From Lithospermum erythrorhizon (lineage: Eukaryota > Streptophyta > Magnoliopsida > Boraginales > Boraginaceae): DNA of 64,000 nucleotides. Location of the stretch: NCBI GenBank assembly GCA_019722365.1, contig JADFUC010000085.1, forward strand, positions 1,612,001 through 1,676,000, written 5' to 3'. Positions within the stretch are counted from its first letter, which is position 1, and the number at the start of each line of letters is the position of its first letter. The notes below the pieces were generated by a model, which saw nothing but the letters and a program-made list of their open reading frames with translations, was not told the DNA's origin and did no database searches. The position numbers and the translations under genes are program-made. This document shows positions 26,401 through 40,223 of the stretch, piece by piece.

Positions 26401-27126
26401 GGATGCCTGTCTTCTTCTGTTAAAAAACAAATATTAATCACAAATAAAAACAATTATTCTATTGAAAATAATCGATTTTGGATAAAATGCAACTAAATTT
26501 TCTTAAAGCCAGCATAAAAATGAATAAAATATTTATATAGATTGCTTCAACGAGGACTCCAAATCCATTAACAGTGGCAACAAGTATTTCTCCAGGTTTA
26601 ACTACACCATAGTAAGTCCACAATGATGAACCAAGTAATGTACAAATGTAAGGAAGACTATCAAACTCCTCTGTTGAACCATTTTTCACTATCCTCCAGA
26701 AAGTACTCCTGCATAATTATCAAAATTCAATAATTAATTACAAAAAAATGTATTCCAACATTAAAATCACACATAATAATGGAAGTAATAATATATTTTG
26801 CTTACGCTGGGGAGAGAAATACAAGAACTGAGATGACATTTCCTGAAAAATTCAAATAAGAGAAAATATTGTCAAAATCTTTAACTCGATCAATGCAATC
26901 ATATTAATGAAATGGTTACTTCATTTTCTTTATATGGTTACTTCATTTCATTCTAAACAATAATCAAATAAATCATAGCTAGAAACATCTAACGATGATT
27001 ATAAAAAATACTCAGTAATAATTACCGAGACTTTAGTTAGTTATTAAATAAATAAAAAGATGTCGACAAAAAATAAGGAGACAGTTAATTACCTATGAGT
27101 CCAATGATGAAACTCAAGTCTTCCAT
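23444..27126 (-). CDS. SWEET17-like: SWEET16/17-like sugar transporter, two splice junctions damaged
   Basis: Bidirectional sugar uniporter of the MtN3/SWEET family; Arabidopsis SWEET16/17 act at the tonoplast and SWEET17 carries fructose. Exons on the minus strand: 27126–27093 (start MEDLSFIIGLIG), 26842–26806 (NVISVLVFLSPA), 26708 to about 26504 (STEEFDSLPYICTLLGSSLW, TVNGFG), 26416–26255 (GLNIIMYGSPLAAM), 24990–24871 (TKSVEYMPFFLSFFLFLNGG) and 23587–23444 (VPNGIGFILGTAQLVLYAL). These give both triple-helix bundles and about 233 aa, close to the family norm. Oddities: exon 3 has no GT donor in the phase needed for exon 4 (only a weak GC after ATGCTG, or an out-of-phase GT). Exon 6 has no AG acceptor between an in-frame stop and its first conserved codon. 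Either the gene is decaying, splicing is unusual, or the sequence has errors there. Exon 4 starts KKTGILVGILNVGF where the family has KTGIL-like sequence. Confidence 0.82.
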
Positions 27127-30100
27127 ATTTCGTGATGGTAAGAGGAGAATGAGGATGAAGATCTGAGTTAGATATATGAATGAATGAATGATGAGTTATA
27201 GTTTTAAGCAAATATATATGTTGCTTTTTGATATGTTGGGTTTAATATAGTAATAAAACATTGGTTTTTTGTTTTTTAAAATTCATCCATCGTCCCCTGT
27301 GGAAATCATCACGTGGTTAAATTGAACATCATAATGTCACAAACATGGATCCCTCAAATACTAGTGGACAATCTTTGTCAATTTGTTCATTGTTTTACCT
27401 ATTCTATTGTACGATCAGAATTTTATTTTGTCAACTTTTGTTTTACAATATGATTTTTCCCTGGCAAATAGGGTTCATATATGATTTTTAAGTTGAATCA
27501 ACGATTCAAATGTCTTCTACTTAGCGTTTCTCTTTTTTATATATGATGACAGGCAGTGTTTCTTTTTAATTTCTCTCTATCTTATGCTGTTGTATGGGAA
27601 TAAAGTATATGTGACAACCAACAATTTGTTTGTTACATTTAATTGATACAATTTGACTTCTACTGTTATTAAAGTGGAATGTTAGCTCTTGTTAAGTTTA
27701 ATTTGGCAGTTGAAAATATTGTTTTGAGTTTATGATATGTATAATAAACACACTGAAACAGAGTCTACACTCTAAAATAAAAATAATAATTAACATTTAT
27801 TTTGTGACGCTGAAAAATAATTTTCGAATTGAGACCCCATAATCGATGCCAATATTAATAATCGGTGGCCACCATGACAAAGCAAAATTATTAAAAAATG
27901 CAGGGCACAAATTACAGGCGCTAACTTTGCTCTCCAGCATCCATATTGGAAATTCATCCCACTTTTAACATTTGTTCCTTAAGTTTTCTTTTAATAATAC
28001 CATCTTAAATGATGGACACCAATTAATTATTTTAACGTCGATGATATTGTTGGAATTCTGAAACCCAACAAATATATATGTGTATAGTATGATACGTATA
28101 TTGTCTAATCACCATAAAGCAATATATTATATGCTTGATAATTAATTGATTTGTATGTAGCACTTATGACTTATCATTATTTTGATCACCTAACGAAGGG
28201 TGCAACAAAAACGTTACCCCAGTAGTAGGCCCAATCACAATCACAATAATAGAAGGGTACAGTAAGATATCAAAGTTTCCATACATAAATTTATTAAGGG
28301 GGTCAAATGTACGGCCAATATATTTTCCAGAGAGCCAAGATCTACTAAAAATCTCCTTAAAACTATAAAAAATCATCATAGAGGTATATAGATATCAAAG
28401 ATTCAAAGTTGCTAAGACGTGTGATAATTTGTGCATCTGTATAATTAAATATATGCATGTGTTGGTCTCTTCATCTCTTCAGAAGGTAGATAGAGCATGG
28501 TCCCATTTTTGCTAACTTACACAATCAGGGTCCTCTGCTGGCTATCCTTACAGCTGGTGGTTTGCGATCGACCGGATGTCTGATTTTTTTTGTTAAATCC
28601 GGTCCGATCGATTATTTGTTTTACCAATATAAACCGGTCAAACCGATTGAAAATATTAAATGATGGTTTAATATTTAGTTATGTTTTTTAACAAATTGTT
28701 TTTTTAAACATGTAGATAATTAAAAGTGAAAAATAATGTTTAAAGAAGTCGGTTTTAGAAAAATCGAAAGAATTTTCAAATGAGCAAAGTCCAGTAAAAT
28801 TTGAGAAAAATAGGTTTTGATTTTTTATCTAAAGGCCCCAAACAGGAAGTTGGATGAATGCAGCAGGAAACCATGATTTTTATATAGGATTGTGAAGAGT
28901 TTGATAACATAAAATAAAATAAGAAAAATTATGAAAATGAAGTGGTGGACGAAATAGTTTTTGAACAAATGAACATAATCCATTTAAATGATGATGGTTT
29001 CATTTTTAGCTATAAATATTTGGTGAATTTGCAGAAAATTTTCAACATGCATAACTAATGATTGGTACAGTTGAATTTCAAATATCAGAATGTGTAGAAG
29101 AAGCTAAGTTGAGCAAAATAACTAATTGATTGAATTGATTAAATAATTGTTGAAAAGCAAGGCAAAGTTTGTCGACATTGTGCATGTATGTGTTTTCAGT
29201 ATATAATATTATGTTTGTCAATCTTTGTGACATAAAAGCCAGAATGGTCAGTTTACGTAGCATTTGTTTAAACACGCTATTTAAGAAGGATAAATGCTGA
29301 TAAATTCGTCCCAATCCCACACGCGTAAATTAAACCGTCCTCTACAAATTAAACCAACTCCCATAATTTAAGTTAATCACAATCTCCTAAATCAAATTCT
29401 CCTTCCTTTCATTTTCATGCTCCTAATATTCATCACCAAAATAAACTAAAACCTCTCATAAACATTGAATATGAAGAAACATAGAGTTTGGTTGCAGGTT
29501 CACTTCATAGTTTGGTTTAAAAAAAAAAAAAAGACGTATAAAAGGAAAAATTCAATACTAACAAAAGATTGTTTTAAAACTCTTGATTACAAAACCAAAA
29601 CAAGCCTGAAATGGTTTGAAGGAATATGATTAATAATGTTGTATTAAAATAAAATGATTAAATATTATGAGATATATATATAATCCTGAAAATAATATAT
29701 AACATCATCTTCAATATAATTGTTTTAATATATAATTGTTTTAAGGATATTGTATGTATGAGAAACCATACTGAAAAATAAGACCACAAAGATAACTTGC
29801 AAATAAAATCAGTGTGAACAATTTAAACAAGATTTTCCTAAAAAAATTAATGGAAAATGTAGATAATTTTTTCTTAATGGCAAAAATCATTTTCTCATTC
29901 CATGGAAATGAAAATTGAAAGAGCCAAAAATATCGAAAAACCTTACGAAGAAAAGAAAAAGAAAGCATTACAATATTGTAAAGAAGAAAGAAAGATATAA
30001 TAGAATAACGGACCTGTTGTTTTTGATTTTTGTTCCCGAATGCATGGATAGGGTATAATAATTTGTTCTTGACGATTACAAAAGATGTTCTTCTGAAGAT

Positions 30101-31556
30101 TTCTAAATAAAGCAAGCAAATCGTAACAAAGTTATTATATGACAGAATATTGATATAAGGATTAAGGGTTTTCTTTTTTTCTTTTTAAATAAAATAATAA
30201 AATTGTGTGGACAATAACTATTTTATAAATGTTGACAAAATGGCAAGATATAAATCAATAGTTTATAGAGTGGTTGTCATGTTTAACCTCAATAAAACAA
30301 AATCTTGACATAAATAAATCAATAATGGCAGTTACAGAAGATACCTGAAGACTTAGGGGAAAAAAAGGCTAAAACGAAATAAAAAAAGAAGTCAACATTT
30401 GCATGTCCAATGCTAAATTGCTAAACCAAGAATTTTGTTCATGTTCTTATTTTTTCTTTAGTTTGCTATTAATATGAATTTTCTTTATCGGCTTCGATGT
30501 ATCATCGCTTAAATAGTTATGTCTGGGCAACACCCACCAATGATTGGTGTATGGATCGCTCAGGTGTCAATAATTAGATGATGTTTAGATTCTTGTCAGT
30601 TAGCAGCAATGATGATGTAGCATGAGCAAAAACCCCAACCTCATGATGCATGGTTTAAAATCTTGAAAGAGACTGAACTTCATGGCCAGAAAAAAACATA
30701 TAATGATTCTCAACCTTCATCCAATTATACTCTTAGCTACGTAACCATCATCAGATTTTCAAGAAATTCTGTTATTCAAACTCATAAGTTTACAACCATA
30801 CTTGGTTCGTTTCTAGGAAAAACAAAACGAAGATGGATAATTTCTCTTCTTCTGAGATATGCATGACAAGAAGCTGTTTGAACTTATAGACGAGACTGCA
30901 TTGAATCGTTGTTTGATGAGCTCTGCAATGAAAAATAACATTGTTAGGCGAAAACATGATTACTTAATGGATGAATTATGTGTACAACGAAATGTCTATC
31001 TCAAAGATGTCGATATATAACTATATAAGCCTCGGATATTTATGGACGCTGGTGGCAAATCTTGAGTCAAAATCTAAGTTTAGTGTGTCATGAATTCATC
31101 AGAACTAGTCCCATGAACTATATTATCACAACTTTGAAGAGTATATCAGATAGTTATCATTAGATTATGAGAACATATAGCTTTACAACTCTTTCGCCCA
31201 TTGTAGTATTAGAATAAACTTCAGAATTCAAGAAAGGCCCTTTTGCAAAATGTACAGCTAATAACAATGGGAGGTGCAAGACAAATGGTAAATAATGCTG
31301 AAGAAAAATATTTCTATAAACTTGTTTTTTGTTTCACTCAGCACATTAATATAGTCTAATTAATACTGAAGAATAAGCTTCTAATCATATCTAGTCGAAC
31401 AAATAAAACATGTTGATGCTTGATGGACATAAATAACTTTCTATAAAATTACCTATGAAGTGCATATCTAATCAATCAGTAGTCTCTTTGAGCCTCTGAT
31501 AATTACAGTAGAAGATTACTAGAGATAACAAGGAAGCGGATTGTAGTGTTTCTTAC
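27127..31556. other. Long AT-rich spacer, no gene supported
   Basis: Open frames here (for example 28164–28379 and 29741–30115, both minus) are rich in F, I, L and K as AT-rich DNA gives, and match nothing I recognise. Around 28560–28640 there are short CCGGTC/CGATCG pieces like DNA-transposon ends, not resolvable into an element. The start of the interval would hold the SWEET promoter. Confidence 0.45.
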
Positions 31557-34500
31557 CAGAGGAGCACCCTTTGCAGCTTTATCTGCCATGTAACAAAGTT
31601 CGAAAGATCCTCCTGCGTTTTGACACTAAGCTCCAACCTCGAAAAAGACTTGGATCCAAGAGAATCGGCCCAGAACAGAATTCCACCTCTGGCGGAGGAA
31701 AAAGAAAAGCAAGTATTTTAATCAGCATTAAAAACCTTATATGAAAGAGTTTGTCTAAGCCTAGAAGTTTAGCTGACCTGTGCAGTCAAACCCATCCACA
31801 ACTTAGCAATGTCCAGATCAGCAGCTTTGACAGCAATCCCTTCGGCAAGCACTCGACATGTCTCATTTACCACAGGGAAGAAGATCATCTCAAGTATGTC
31901 TTTCTCTGATAATTTAGCCAACTGAAAAATTAGTACATGAAGCCATATTAGAAACATAATTGAAATAAAAATCAAAAGAGAAAAAAAGATCATCAAGGGC
32001 ATCTGGCTTCATCAATTCGCACATGTATCCCGAACTGACAGGGTCTAATTTGATGGATTTTAATTAAGTCCATGAACTCAAACTATTTAAAATAGAAACT
32101 AAAGTATGTAAGAGTCCTCAACACATGTGAACTTGTTTGCAAAACAAAAAGAGCCTCCAATAATGTCAAGGTCGTGCATAAGGGAAAACGAGAGTTACCT
32201 TTGGATCAATGCCAACACCATATATCCTACTTATTCTCAATAAAACTTCTTTAGTTTAGATGTGCGTTTGTTATCTGTATAGACTGAAACCTCTGAAATG
32301 GTTTCACTATAGCAGGCATTAAGAAATCCTTGTTAACCTCTTGATCTATATAAGAACAAATTTGCAACGAGGAGTCATAGTCCTGATTGAGAAGAAAAAC
32401 TTCAGCTCTATGTCCTCACATAAAATTATCCTTAAATTTATATGACCTCTCAGGAAAGTTCATCACAAACTGAGTACCAGTTCTTCACTGCAGCACCAAA
32501 ATCAACAGAGATGCAGGTCCCCACAGTAAAATAATAGTTCAGATCACATTTCATTTCAAGACAATAATAAAATTACGGTAGTCTCCAGGTATCCATCTGA
32601 AATGCTGGCATTACAGACTGAATAATACATGGCATTCCAAATTTGGTTATTGCCTTATCAATTTGATAGACATCCGTGCCACGTTCAACAAGCAGAAGAG
32701 CAGCTTGAGTGCCAAAGGAAAGAACATTAATTAACAAAATAAATTACAGTTCTATACAACTTGAAGTCGCTAGCAGTGTTTCTTGCTGAAATCAATAAGT
32801 CGACAATAGCTTGTGGAATATTAACTTTGTGTCTTGGTTTAAATTTCGAAGGCATGTGCTGGACTGGATGAAAAATTTGAAAGTTAAAGGAAAAGCCAAT
32901 AATGATTGGCTAGTTCGAGCTCACCTGAAAAAGTGGGCTCCAATTATCCGATCTTGAGACTTCGTCTTCTCCCCAATCAAACTCAAGTCTATGGTAGATG
33001 TATTACTGTAGTATGCAATGGCAAGATGGAAATCACTGCCTTCACCGGGGGTGGGCATGAAACCTCAAAAGCATTGGGAAAAAGTCGAATCTAATACGTA
33101 TTGGTGATAGACATAGTCAAGAAGGCCTTAAATGATGGTTGTCAACTTTCTTAGGTCTTCTCCCCTTCTTAACAAACTGTCAGTGGCTGAAAGTTGAGAA
33201 TAAGAGTGATAGATGATTAGAACAAAAGTAGGCCGACACAAGCCAAGGAATAATGCTAAACGCTGAACTCACCTTTGACTCTACCAAGGCCACCTTGTAG
33301 AAAATCATTGTTGACTTCTTTCAGAATCACTGAATAGCCACTAAGAATTAAAGCTGTGGCTATCCCAGAGCCCATTAAACCGCCTCCCAGTATTGCAACA
33401 TTCTTTATCTTTCTTGGTTTCAACCCCAGATCTGTGACCCCTGGGACCTGCCCATTAAAAGAAAAAATGAACAATGTTGTAAAGTAACATTGCTGCAAGT
33501 TTATGACTCAAGATCTATTTGGTTACATGCATCCACACACAATTAAACCAATTCATTCAGACAACTGAAGAGACATTCCAATTTAATCTTAATGTTTTAA
33601 ATGAAAGTTTCAATTTGAATGAGATTTTGTTTCAGTTTCATATAATAAACGTAACAGCCTCATTAACATTTCCAAAACAATTTCCATCTGAAAGTGGTAA
33701 ACAGTACTTATGGAGAAGGCCTTTAGCAAATTACAGGAGTATTCAAGTAGACATTAGACAATGCACCTTATAATAGAAGGAAACTACAAAACTATATCAG
33801 ACAATATTATTTCTTGCTGAAACTTAGATAATGATTGTATATAATGGTGAAAAGAGAACTCTATTACTTCAGAGTTAATTGCAGCTGGACAAAATTGGAG
33901 CTCAAGTAAACACAACTAGAAATTAATATAAAACTTGCAACAAATTAGCACTTGTAACAGCGATTTGGTGAAATACGTGAAAAGCAAGTAGATATCAATT
34001 AACCTTAGTAGTTCCACGCTGGGCAAAGAAAATGTGGACCAAACTTCTACAGGTGTCTGATTTGACAAGAATATCAAATACATCAGCTTCCTGCCATGAA
34101 AAATATATACATTGCCTTGGTAAGAAAAAATCAAATTAAAACAACAGGACAATCTAGGAACAGAACAAACCTTCCAAAGCCCGGCAACAGGACCAGAAAC
34201 TATACCCTCTTCAACAGCATCTATGCAAAGTAATGGATGCTTCAAATTGGGAGCCTGTCTGCGTGTTTGAGCTCTTGCAAACTTTAGGATTTCCCTAGCC
34301 TCAGCAAGAGGCTCCAACTTGTCAGTTTTATAAAGACTCGACACCCATGGTTTTCTCCGTTCTAGCATATCAATGGCCCACCGACGAGCAGTATCCACAA
34401 GTTCATTTGGTGAAACTACTGCATCAACTAGGCCTAAGCTAAGAGCCTCCTCCCCTTTAACAGGTTTTGACGTCTATATTGATGAAAAGAAGTGACGTTA

Positions 34501-34824
34501 GAGTTAGACTCAGAAAAATGCATGTAGTAAGAACAAAAGAAAGGAGAATGACAAGCATCACATACCAGCATCATTTCAAGGGCCTTGGCAAGACCTACAA
34601 GGCGAGGAAGCCTCTGGGTACCTGAGAGATACCCAAGACTTATAAGACAGGAAACAAAAAAAAATTATCACTCAAGCGTATAACTCTTTCTATAGATTAC
34701 TAACACATATATGCACTATGAAACTTTTATCAATCACCAGTTATAATCATCAATAAATGGAAAAAGTAAAATAAAATATAAAGGTCATTTTTTTCTACAC
34801 TGTCTTACAAGTGAGAGAATACTA

Positions 34825-35139
<315 letters not shown>

Positions 35140-36243
35140 TCAATAAAAAAAATGAGGATAGTATAAAACTAAGATAGGTATAGAATCATAAAACCACATG
35201 AATGAAGAAAACATTTAAATTAAGTACCTTCCATGGTATCGCTAAGGATCTCAACGGATACATAACCACGTTTTGGAGCCGGAGCTAGGAACATAATACA
35301 CGGTTATGAAAAATAGAAGATAGCATGGCATGAAGGAACAAAAAGGATATCAATAATATACATACTCGTCCCGTCTTGGATTCCACCAAAAGCAGAGATA
35401 TCAAAACCACCCGAAAACTTGCCCTTTGCACCTGTTTAAAAATTATATAAGGGAATCACACTCTAAAGTCTAAACCGATTCAATTCATAATAATACAATA
35501 CAACATTAACCTGTGAGAACAATTGCCTTAACATCGTCTCTTCTTAAGGCTTGTTCATAACTCTCCTTCAAGCTGTTCAATACTGAAAAGTCATATGGAC
35601 AAATTGCCTCTACAAACAAATTCAAAAACTAGGAATGGCGCACATTTTTAAACTCAAATTTGAGAAAGAACTATAATAAAAAGCACTCCAGTTAAATTAG
35701 TTGCACTTTTTTGCTGCAACTATTGCTTTCCTGAAAGTCAATTAAATGTGAATTTATATAGCATTCACATTATAAACTTGGGTTAAATTTAAAATATTCT
35801 TATACTAAACAGGTCTTTTAACAATCTCAATAGTAACAGCATCCATCAATCGGCTCTATACCATTCTATGTCACAAGGAGGAAGTAACAGATCTCCAACT
35901 TTCTACTCCTATTATACATTCAGCACTTATCTTTTAAATCTAAATACCATCAATAATAACAAAAAATAAGGTAATATACTTTACACTGAACAATTTCCAT
36001 TAAAAACTAGTCTTTGACTTATAAGCGAAAGTAAGAGAAATAGTTTCCAACCATATCTCCTTAAGCTAAAATCTTTCTACCATCCTAATAAAAACACCTC
36101 GAAGCATGTAAAAAATAAAGTCCATTTCAAACACCACCACCATAAACGATAAAAATAACAAGTACTTGTAGAAATTTTCTTAAGCAAATTAGCATGGGTT
36201 TAATAGCATAAATTCCTTACACACATGATAAAGAATAGCATAA

Positions 36244-36495
36244 TACTACCTCCGTTTCAGATGATTGTTTGCAAAAAAATCTGTTTTTTACTTGATCATT
36301 TACTTTAACTTTTTTAATTTGGTTTAAGCTTATATATAACATTGTTGATGTGTCTCATTAAGTTATCCTTCCTTGAAATTGAAAATGGTAAAAATTTAAG
36401 ACTTTATCACCTAGTCTTTTAATTAAAGTAATTTGAGCTAAACAGTCAATTATTCTAATATATACAATCAACTATTCTAAACATAGGTAGTATGT
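36244..36495. mobile_element. MITE in intron 1 of the MFP2-like locus
   Basis: The left end ACTACCTCCGTTTCAGATGA is mirrored by the inverted right end CTAAACATAGGTAGTATG, with a further inner match (TTGTTT against AACAATC-like sequence). About 250 bp, non-coding. The ends resemble the CTCCCTCCGT family in diverged form. Confidence 0.55.
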
Positions 36496-37240
36496 CTAAT
36501 AAGTTAATCAAGAACTCCAATTACACTCCCAAATACTATCAAAACGCAAATAATCATGTACTAATACCAGCAATACGTGTTATGATACCAAAAAAAGGGA
36601 AAACTTCATCCTGTTCTATAAAGAAAATAGAATTCGAGCAAAAGGGTAGTCTTCAATAAAATAATTTTGAGCTAAACAAGCAATCATTCTTAAACGGACA
36701 ATCAATTATTCTAAACATAGGTACTATATCTAATAAGGTAATCAAGAACTTCAATTTACTAATACATTTTATAATACAAACAAAAAAAAAATCAAAACTT
36801 TAGCATGTCTCAATAAAAAATAATACCCCACCATTTTTTTATTTGACGTTTTCGCATATGGATGTCGAAGTTTGACAATCAATTATTCTTAAACAATATA
36901 TTCAAAATTATAAGAAAATAATATTATGAAACTATTTTCAAAGACTAATATAATAATATAAATTTAATATTTATTAGAATAATGAGTAATGATTAATTAG
37001 TTATCACCTCCATATAGGAAAACGTAACAGAGAGAGTAGAATCTAAGGAAAACGGTAGTAGTTAATAAAAATAATATTGAGCTAAACAATCAATTAACAC
37101 GAAGGTAATATATCTAATAAGGTAATCAAGAATTCCTATAACACTCACAAATACTATCAAAATGCAAATAATCATTTACAAACGTGTTCTAATACAAAAA
37201 AATCAAATCTTTAGCAAATAATCATTTACTAATACGTGTT
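36424..37240. repeat. Three diverged direct repeats in intron 1 of the MFP2-like locus
   Basis: Blocks at about 36424–36570, 36655–36780 and 37064–37240 share TTGAGCTAAACA, then CTAATAAGGTAATCAAGAA. The first and third also share AAATACTATCAAAA and GCAAATAATCAT. The first copy overlaps the right end of the MITE, so the MITE end seems to have been copied along with flanking sequence. Confidence 0.6.
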
Positions 37241-37620
37241 GTTAGTGGAGGAAGTAGGGTACCCTAATTTTTTGAAAAAACATTCTATTAAGAATTTTTT
37301 CAAAAACTATAATCATTCTCTAAAAAATTATGGGTTCGCCCCTAAATTTTTATATTTTTCATCTTATAAGTATGATTTCAAGTAATCCGTACCTTATTTA
37401 CAAAAATAAGGATTCCGCCACTATGTGTTGCAATACAAAAAAAATACAAAAAAATTAGCATGGCTGAATAAAAAAATGGAACTAAACAAAAGGGTATTTG
37501 AGATCTGAAAGGAAGATAAAAAATACCATCAAAAGAGAGAGAATTAACAGGTGGGTTGATGAGGGTGATGATAGCAACCCCATCTGCTCCAACATCAATT
37601 GTTGTCCTTCCTTTTCCCAT

Positions 37621-38364
37621 TTTTAATATGGTTTTTTCTAGATTAATTCAACAACAATTTCGATATTATATATATAGGGAAATTTATGGGGAATTTTATA
37701 GTAAATGAGAGATGATGAGTTATTATTACAGAAAGATGAGAGTGTCGTACCAGGAAGAGCAAGGTGACGTGGACAAATATGGAGATAATCCATAAATTAT
37801 TGCTGCTATTTAATTATTTCTATATATATTTGATTATCTTCTAATAATTAATTGTCTAATTTAGAAGTATTTTATTAATGAATTTAAAATCAGATAATAA
37901 ATTCATTTTTAAAGATGATTCAACTTATCATTACTAATATAAAAATAAAAAATAAAATTTTACAAATTTAAGAGTCGAATATTGTATTGTGAAATGAATA
38001 ATTAAATGATAATAAAGTTGTCATTAATAATCCATTATATAAAGATGAAGACAATATTATTAGATGACAAATCAAAAGCATGTAATAATTAAAATAATAC
38101 GGATAAATATTTTGAATTTTAATGATAAAAAGTTAAATTGCACAATTCATTGGAATTGATTCTCCCAATGTGACATTTGTGTAGGTGGACATTCTTAGTT
38201 GGAATAAACCTTGGTCAATAAATTTTTGTTTTGTTTTGCAAAAGATAATCCAAGGGATGAGGCGATGAGATAATTGCAGTATGGAGAGCGGTGGCGTTAA
38301 TTCCCATGGGCACACACTCCTATGCTGCTGGTCTTTTTTTTAACTACCAAGTGAAGCAGATGAT
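37621..38364. other. Upstream region of MFP2-like locus
   Basis: AT-rich DNA in which the former promoter of the minus-strand gene would lie. No coding frame or defined motif is supported. Confidence 0.4.
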
Positions 38365-38490
38365 GAGGGTGTTTGGGTAAGCTTATTTTTTTTAATTTTA
38401 TAAGTAACTAATTTATAAATAGACTTTATTGTGAGAAAAGTGCAAAACTCTTATAGTTTAATTAATACATGTAGCACTTGTCTTATTTTT

Positions 38491-40223
38491 AGTGTCTGGG
38501 CGCACCACCAGACTTCTCGAGGCGGTATAATGTCTGGCCCACAGTGTCTATACACACCCCTGACTTCCATACACCTAATTTTCATTAATTGAAATGACTA
38601 TAATACCCTTAAAATACACATTAGTCAGTAAAATGACTATTTTGTCCCCTAACACTAAAGTATAGGGTGTGAAATGACTATTTGCCCCACCCTATTTTCA
38701 AGTTAAGCGGTTCGTTAAGGGCAAAATTGTCGTTTCGTTAAATATCAACACTTTCTTATGCCTTTTTTAATCCACACATCCCACCCCACTACCCCTATTT
38801 TCAAGTTAGGCGTTTCATTAGGATGTGATAGAGGATCTAGGACATAGTTCATTAGTTGTTTGAGCGTTTCTTGTGACTATGGTCTAATGGGTGTTATATT
38901 AGGTGGTGGAGAATCCGGTAATGGATGTGCAGTTCACTGAAGGTCCAGCTCAATCAGCAATCCAATACTTCGAGAACATGAGAAATTTCTTGATGGCTGT
39001 TGGCAACATGAAACTTTTTAAGGCCCTGATCTTGAGAAGGTTATTACAATCTTTACAATTGCATAGCAATGTGGGGTCTTTCGCATGAAGTTTCATATGG
39101 AAATGACAAATGCCTATTATAAGATTTAGAAAAGCTTGCCAGTTCATTTTGTTTCATATCTAAATTGGTTCTTCGGCCAAGTAGTAGACTGCATTCTTTG
39201 TTTAAAGGATATTATGAGTGGAAACAAGCTGGAGGAATTGGTGTGTGGAATATGGCAGGACTGTGAAAATCACGGCTTTGCCAAAGATCCCCTCTTCTTC
39301 TTCTTTCGCTGGTAGTGAAATTCTAGATAAGTCTTTGGATTGTTTAGCTCATCATCCTGTCTCTGTTTCTTAATTGGAATTTCCAGATGTCCAACAAAGA
39401 TCTCTTGAAATCTAAGTATAGCAAATATATTGGCCTTTCTCTTTGATCACTTTAGTCTTGGACTTTATTTATTGTGTCTACAGAAATGAGTTGAAGGGCT
39501 ACCTTTTAATTCAATGGTAAATTAGATCTGCCATTTTTTTCATTTTAATGATATAGGTAAATCACTATATGCTGAACGGAGTCATGTAGCTATGAGGATG
39601 TTTCAATGTTTCCATGTCTGCTTGTGCAATGTTTGTTCTCGCTAACTGAAAAAGTTTGCAGGTCATTGATTCGATTATGAGGAGAGGAGTTGGGATTTTT
39701 CATCAGTGTTGGAATCTCATGATCGGGTAGATGCCCTTATTTTGTCTTCCTGCAGTAACTAGCAGCAGACTATTTACTAGTCAAAAGCCTTAAACACAAC
39801 AGCTAAACTTATATATACCATTATCGTTTCTACACATGTAGCTTGGACTGTTTTGAAGAGAATGTTGAATGACGATTGTATACCTCTCTCGAAGCATGAA
39901 TTTCATAGAGAATATTTCAAAGGAAGGATGGATTCATAGAATATGACGTGGAATTAGAGGTGTGTTAAGGAAGAAAGGGGTTTGGATAACCCAATAGGCA
40001 ATTTTACTTAATGAAACGGTTTAGCAGAAGAAAATAGGGGAGGGGCAAAGCAGGTCATTTCACCTATGCTTTGAGTGTTAGGGACAAAATAAGTCATTTC
40101 TTTGTGACTCAATGTGTATTTTAAATTATAGTCATTTCGCACTAATGAAAATTAGGATTGTATGGAAGTCGAGTGTGTATAGACTTAAAAATAGTCTGAG
40201 GGGCTGCTTGGTGTGCGGACACT
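38491..40223. mobile_element. Long-TIR element (Pack-MULE-like) carrying a kinesin fragment
   Basis: Inverted repeats of about 230 bp face each other: 38491–38730 and 39997–40223. Shared blocks, one side reverse-complemented, include GTCTATACACAC, GACTTCCATACA, CCTAATTTTCATTA, GAAATGACTATAAT, AAAATACACATT, TTTTGTCCC(C)TAACAC and GTGAAATGAC. Outer ends are AGTGTCTGGGCGCACCA against AGTGTCCGCACACCA. No transposase is present; the interior holds part of a host gene with its intron. Long TIRs plus captured genic DNA resemble Mutator-like Pack-MULEs. The superfamily is not proven: no 9-bp target duplication was found. Confidence 0.65.
38903..39360 (+). pseudogene. Captured kinesin-14 calponin-homology domain fragment
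   Basis: After an AG acceptor at 38902 the frame reads VVENPVMDVQFTEGPAQSA, then YFENMRNFLMAVGNMKLF. This is the part of the calponin-homology domain typical of plant KIN-14 kinesins (family pattern YFENVRNFL...LPTFEASDLEKGG). The next bases are a shortened version of the EASDLEK codons, ending GAGAAG with a GT donor at 39040. A second exon starts near 39167 and reads, with a one-base loss, VVDCILCLKGYYEWKQAGG, then after another shift TVKITALPKIPSSSSFAG. No motor domain is present. The intron is kept, so the copy came from genomic DNA rather than cDNA. It cannot encode a working kinesin. Confidence 0.75.

Noticed and set aside
28164..28379. 71-aa minus-strand frame that at first looked like an organelle-derived membrane protein
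   Set aside because: I could not match it to any chloroplast or mitochondrial gene, and there is no neighbouring organelle sequence.
29741..30115. 124-aa minus-strand open frame rich in F, I, L and K
   Set aside because: Composition is what AT-rich spacer gives by chance, with no start context, splice structure or family likeness.
38903..39088. Reading the kinesin-like frame as the start of an active kinesin gene
   Set aside because: The domain is entered in the middle after an acceptor, has several frameshifts, lacks a motor domain and lies inside transposon inverted repeats.
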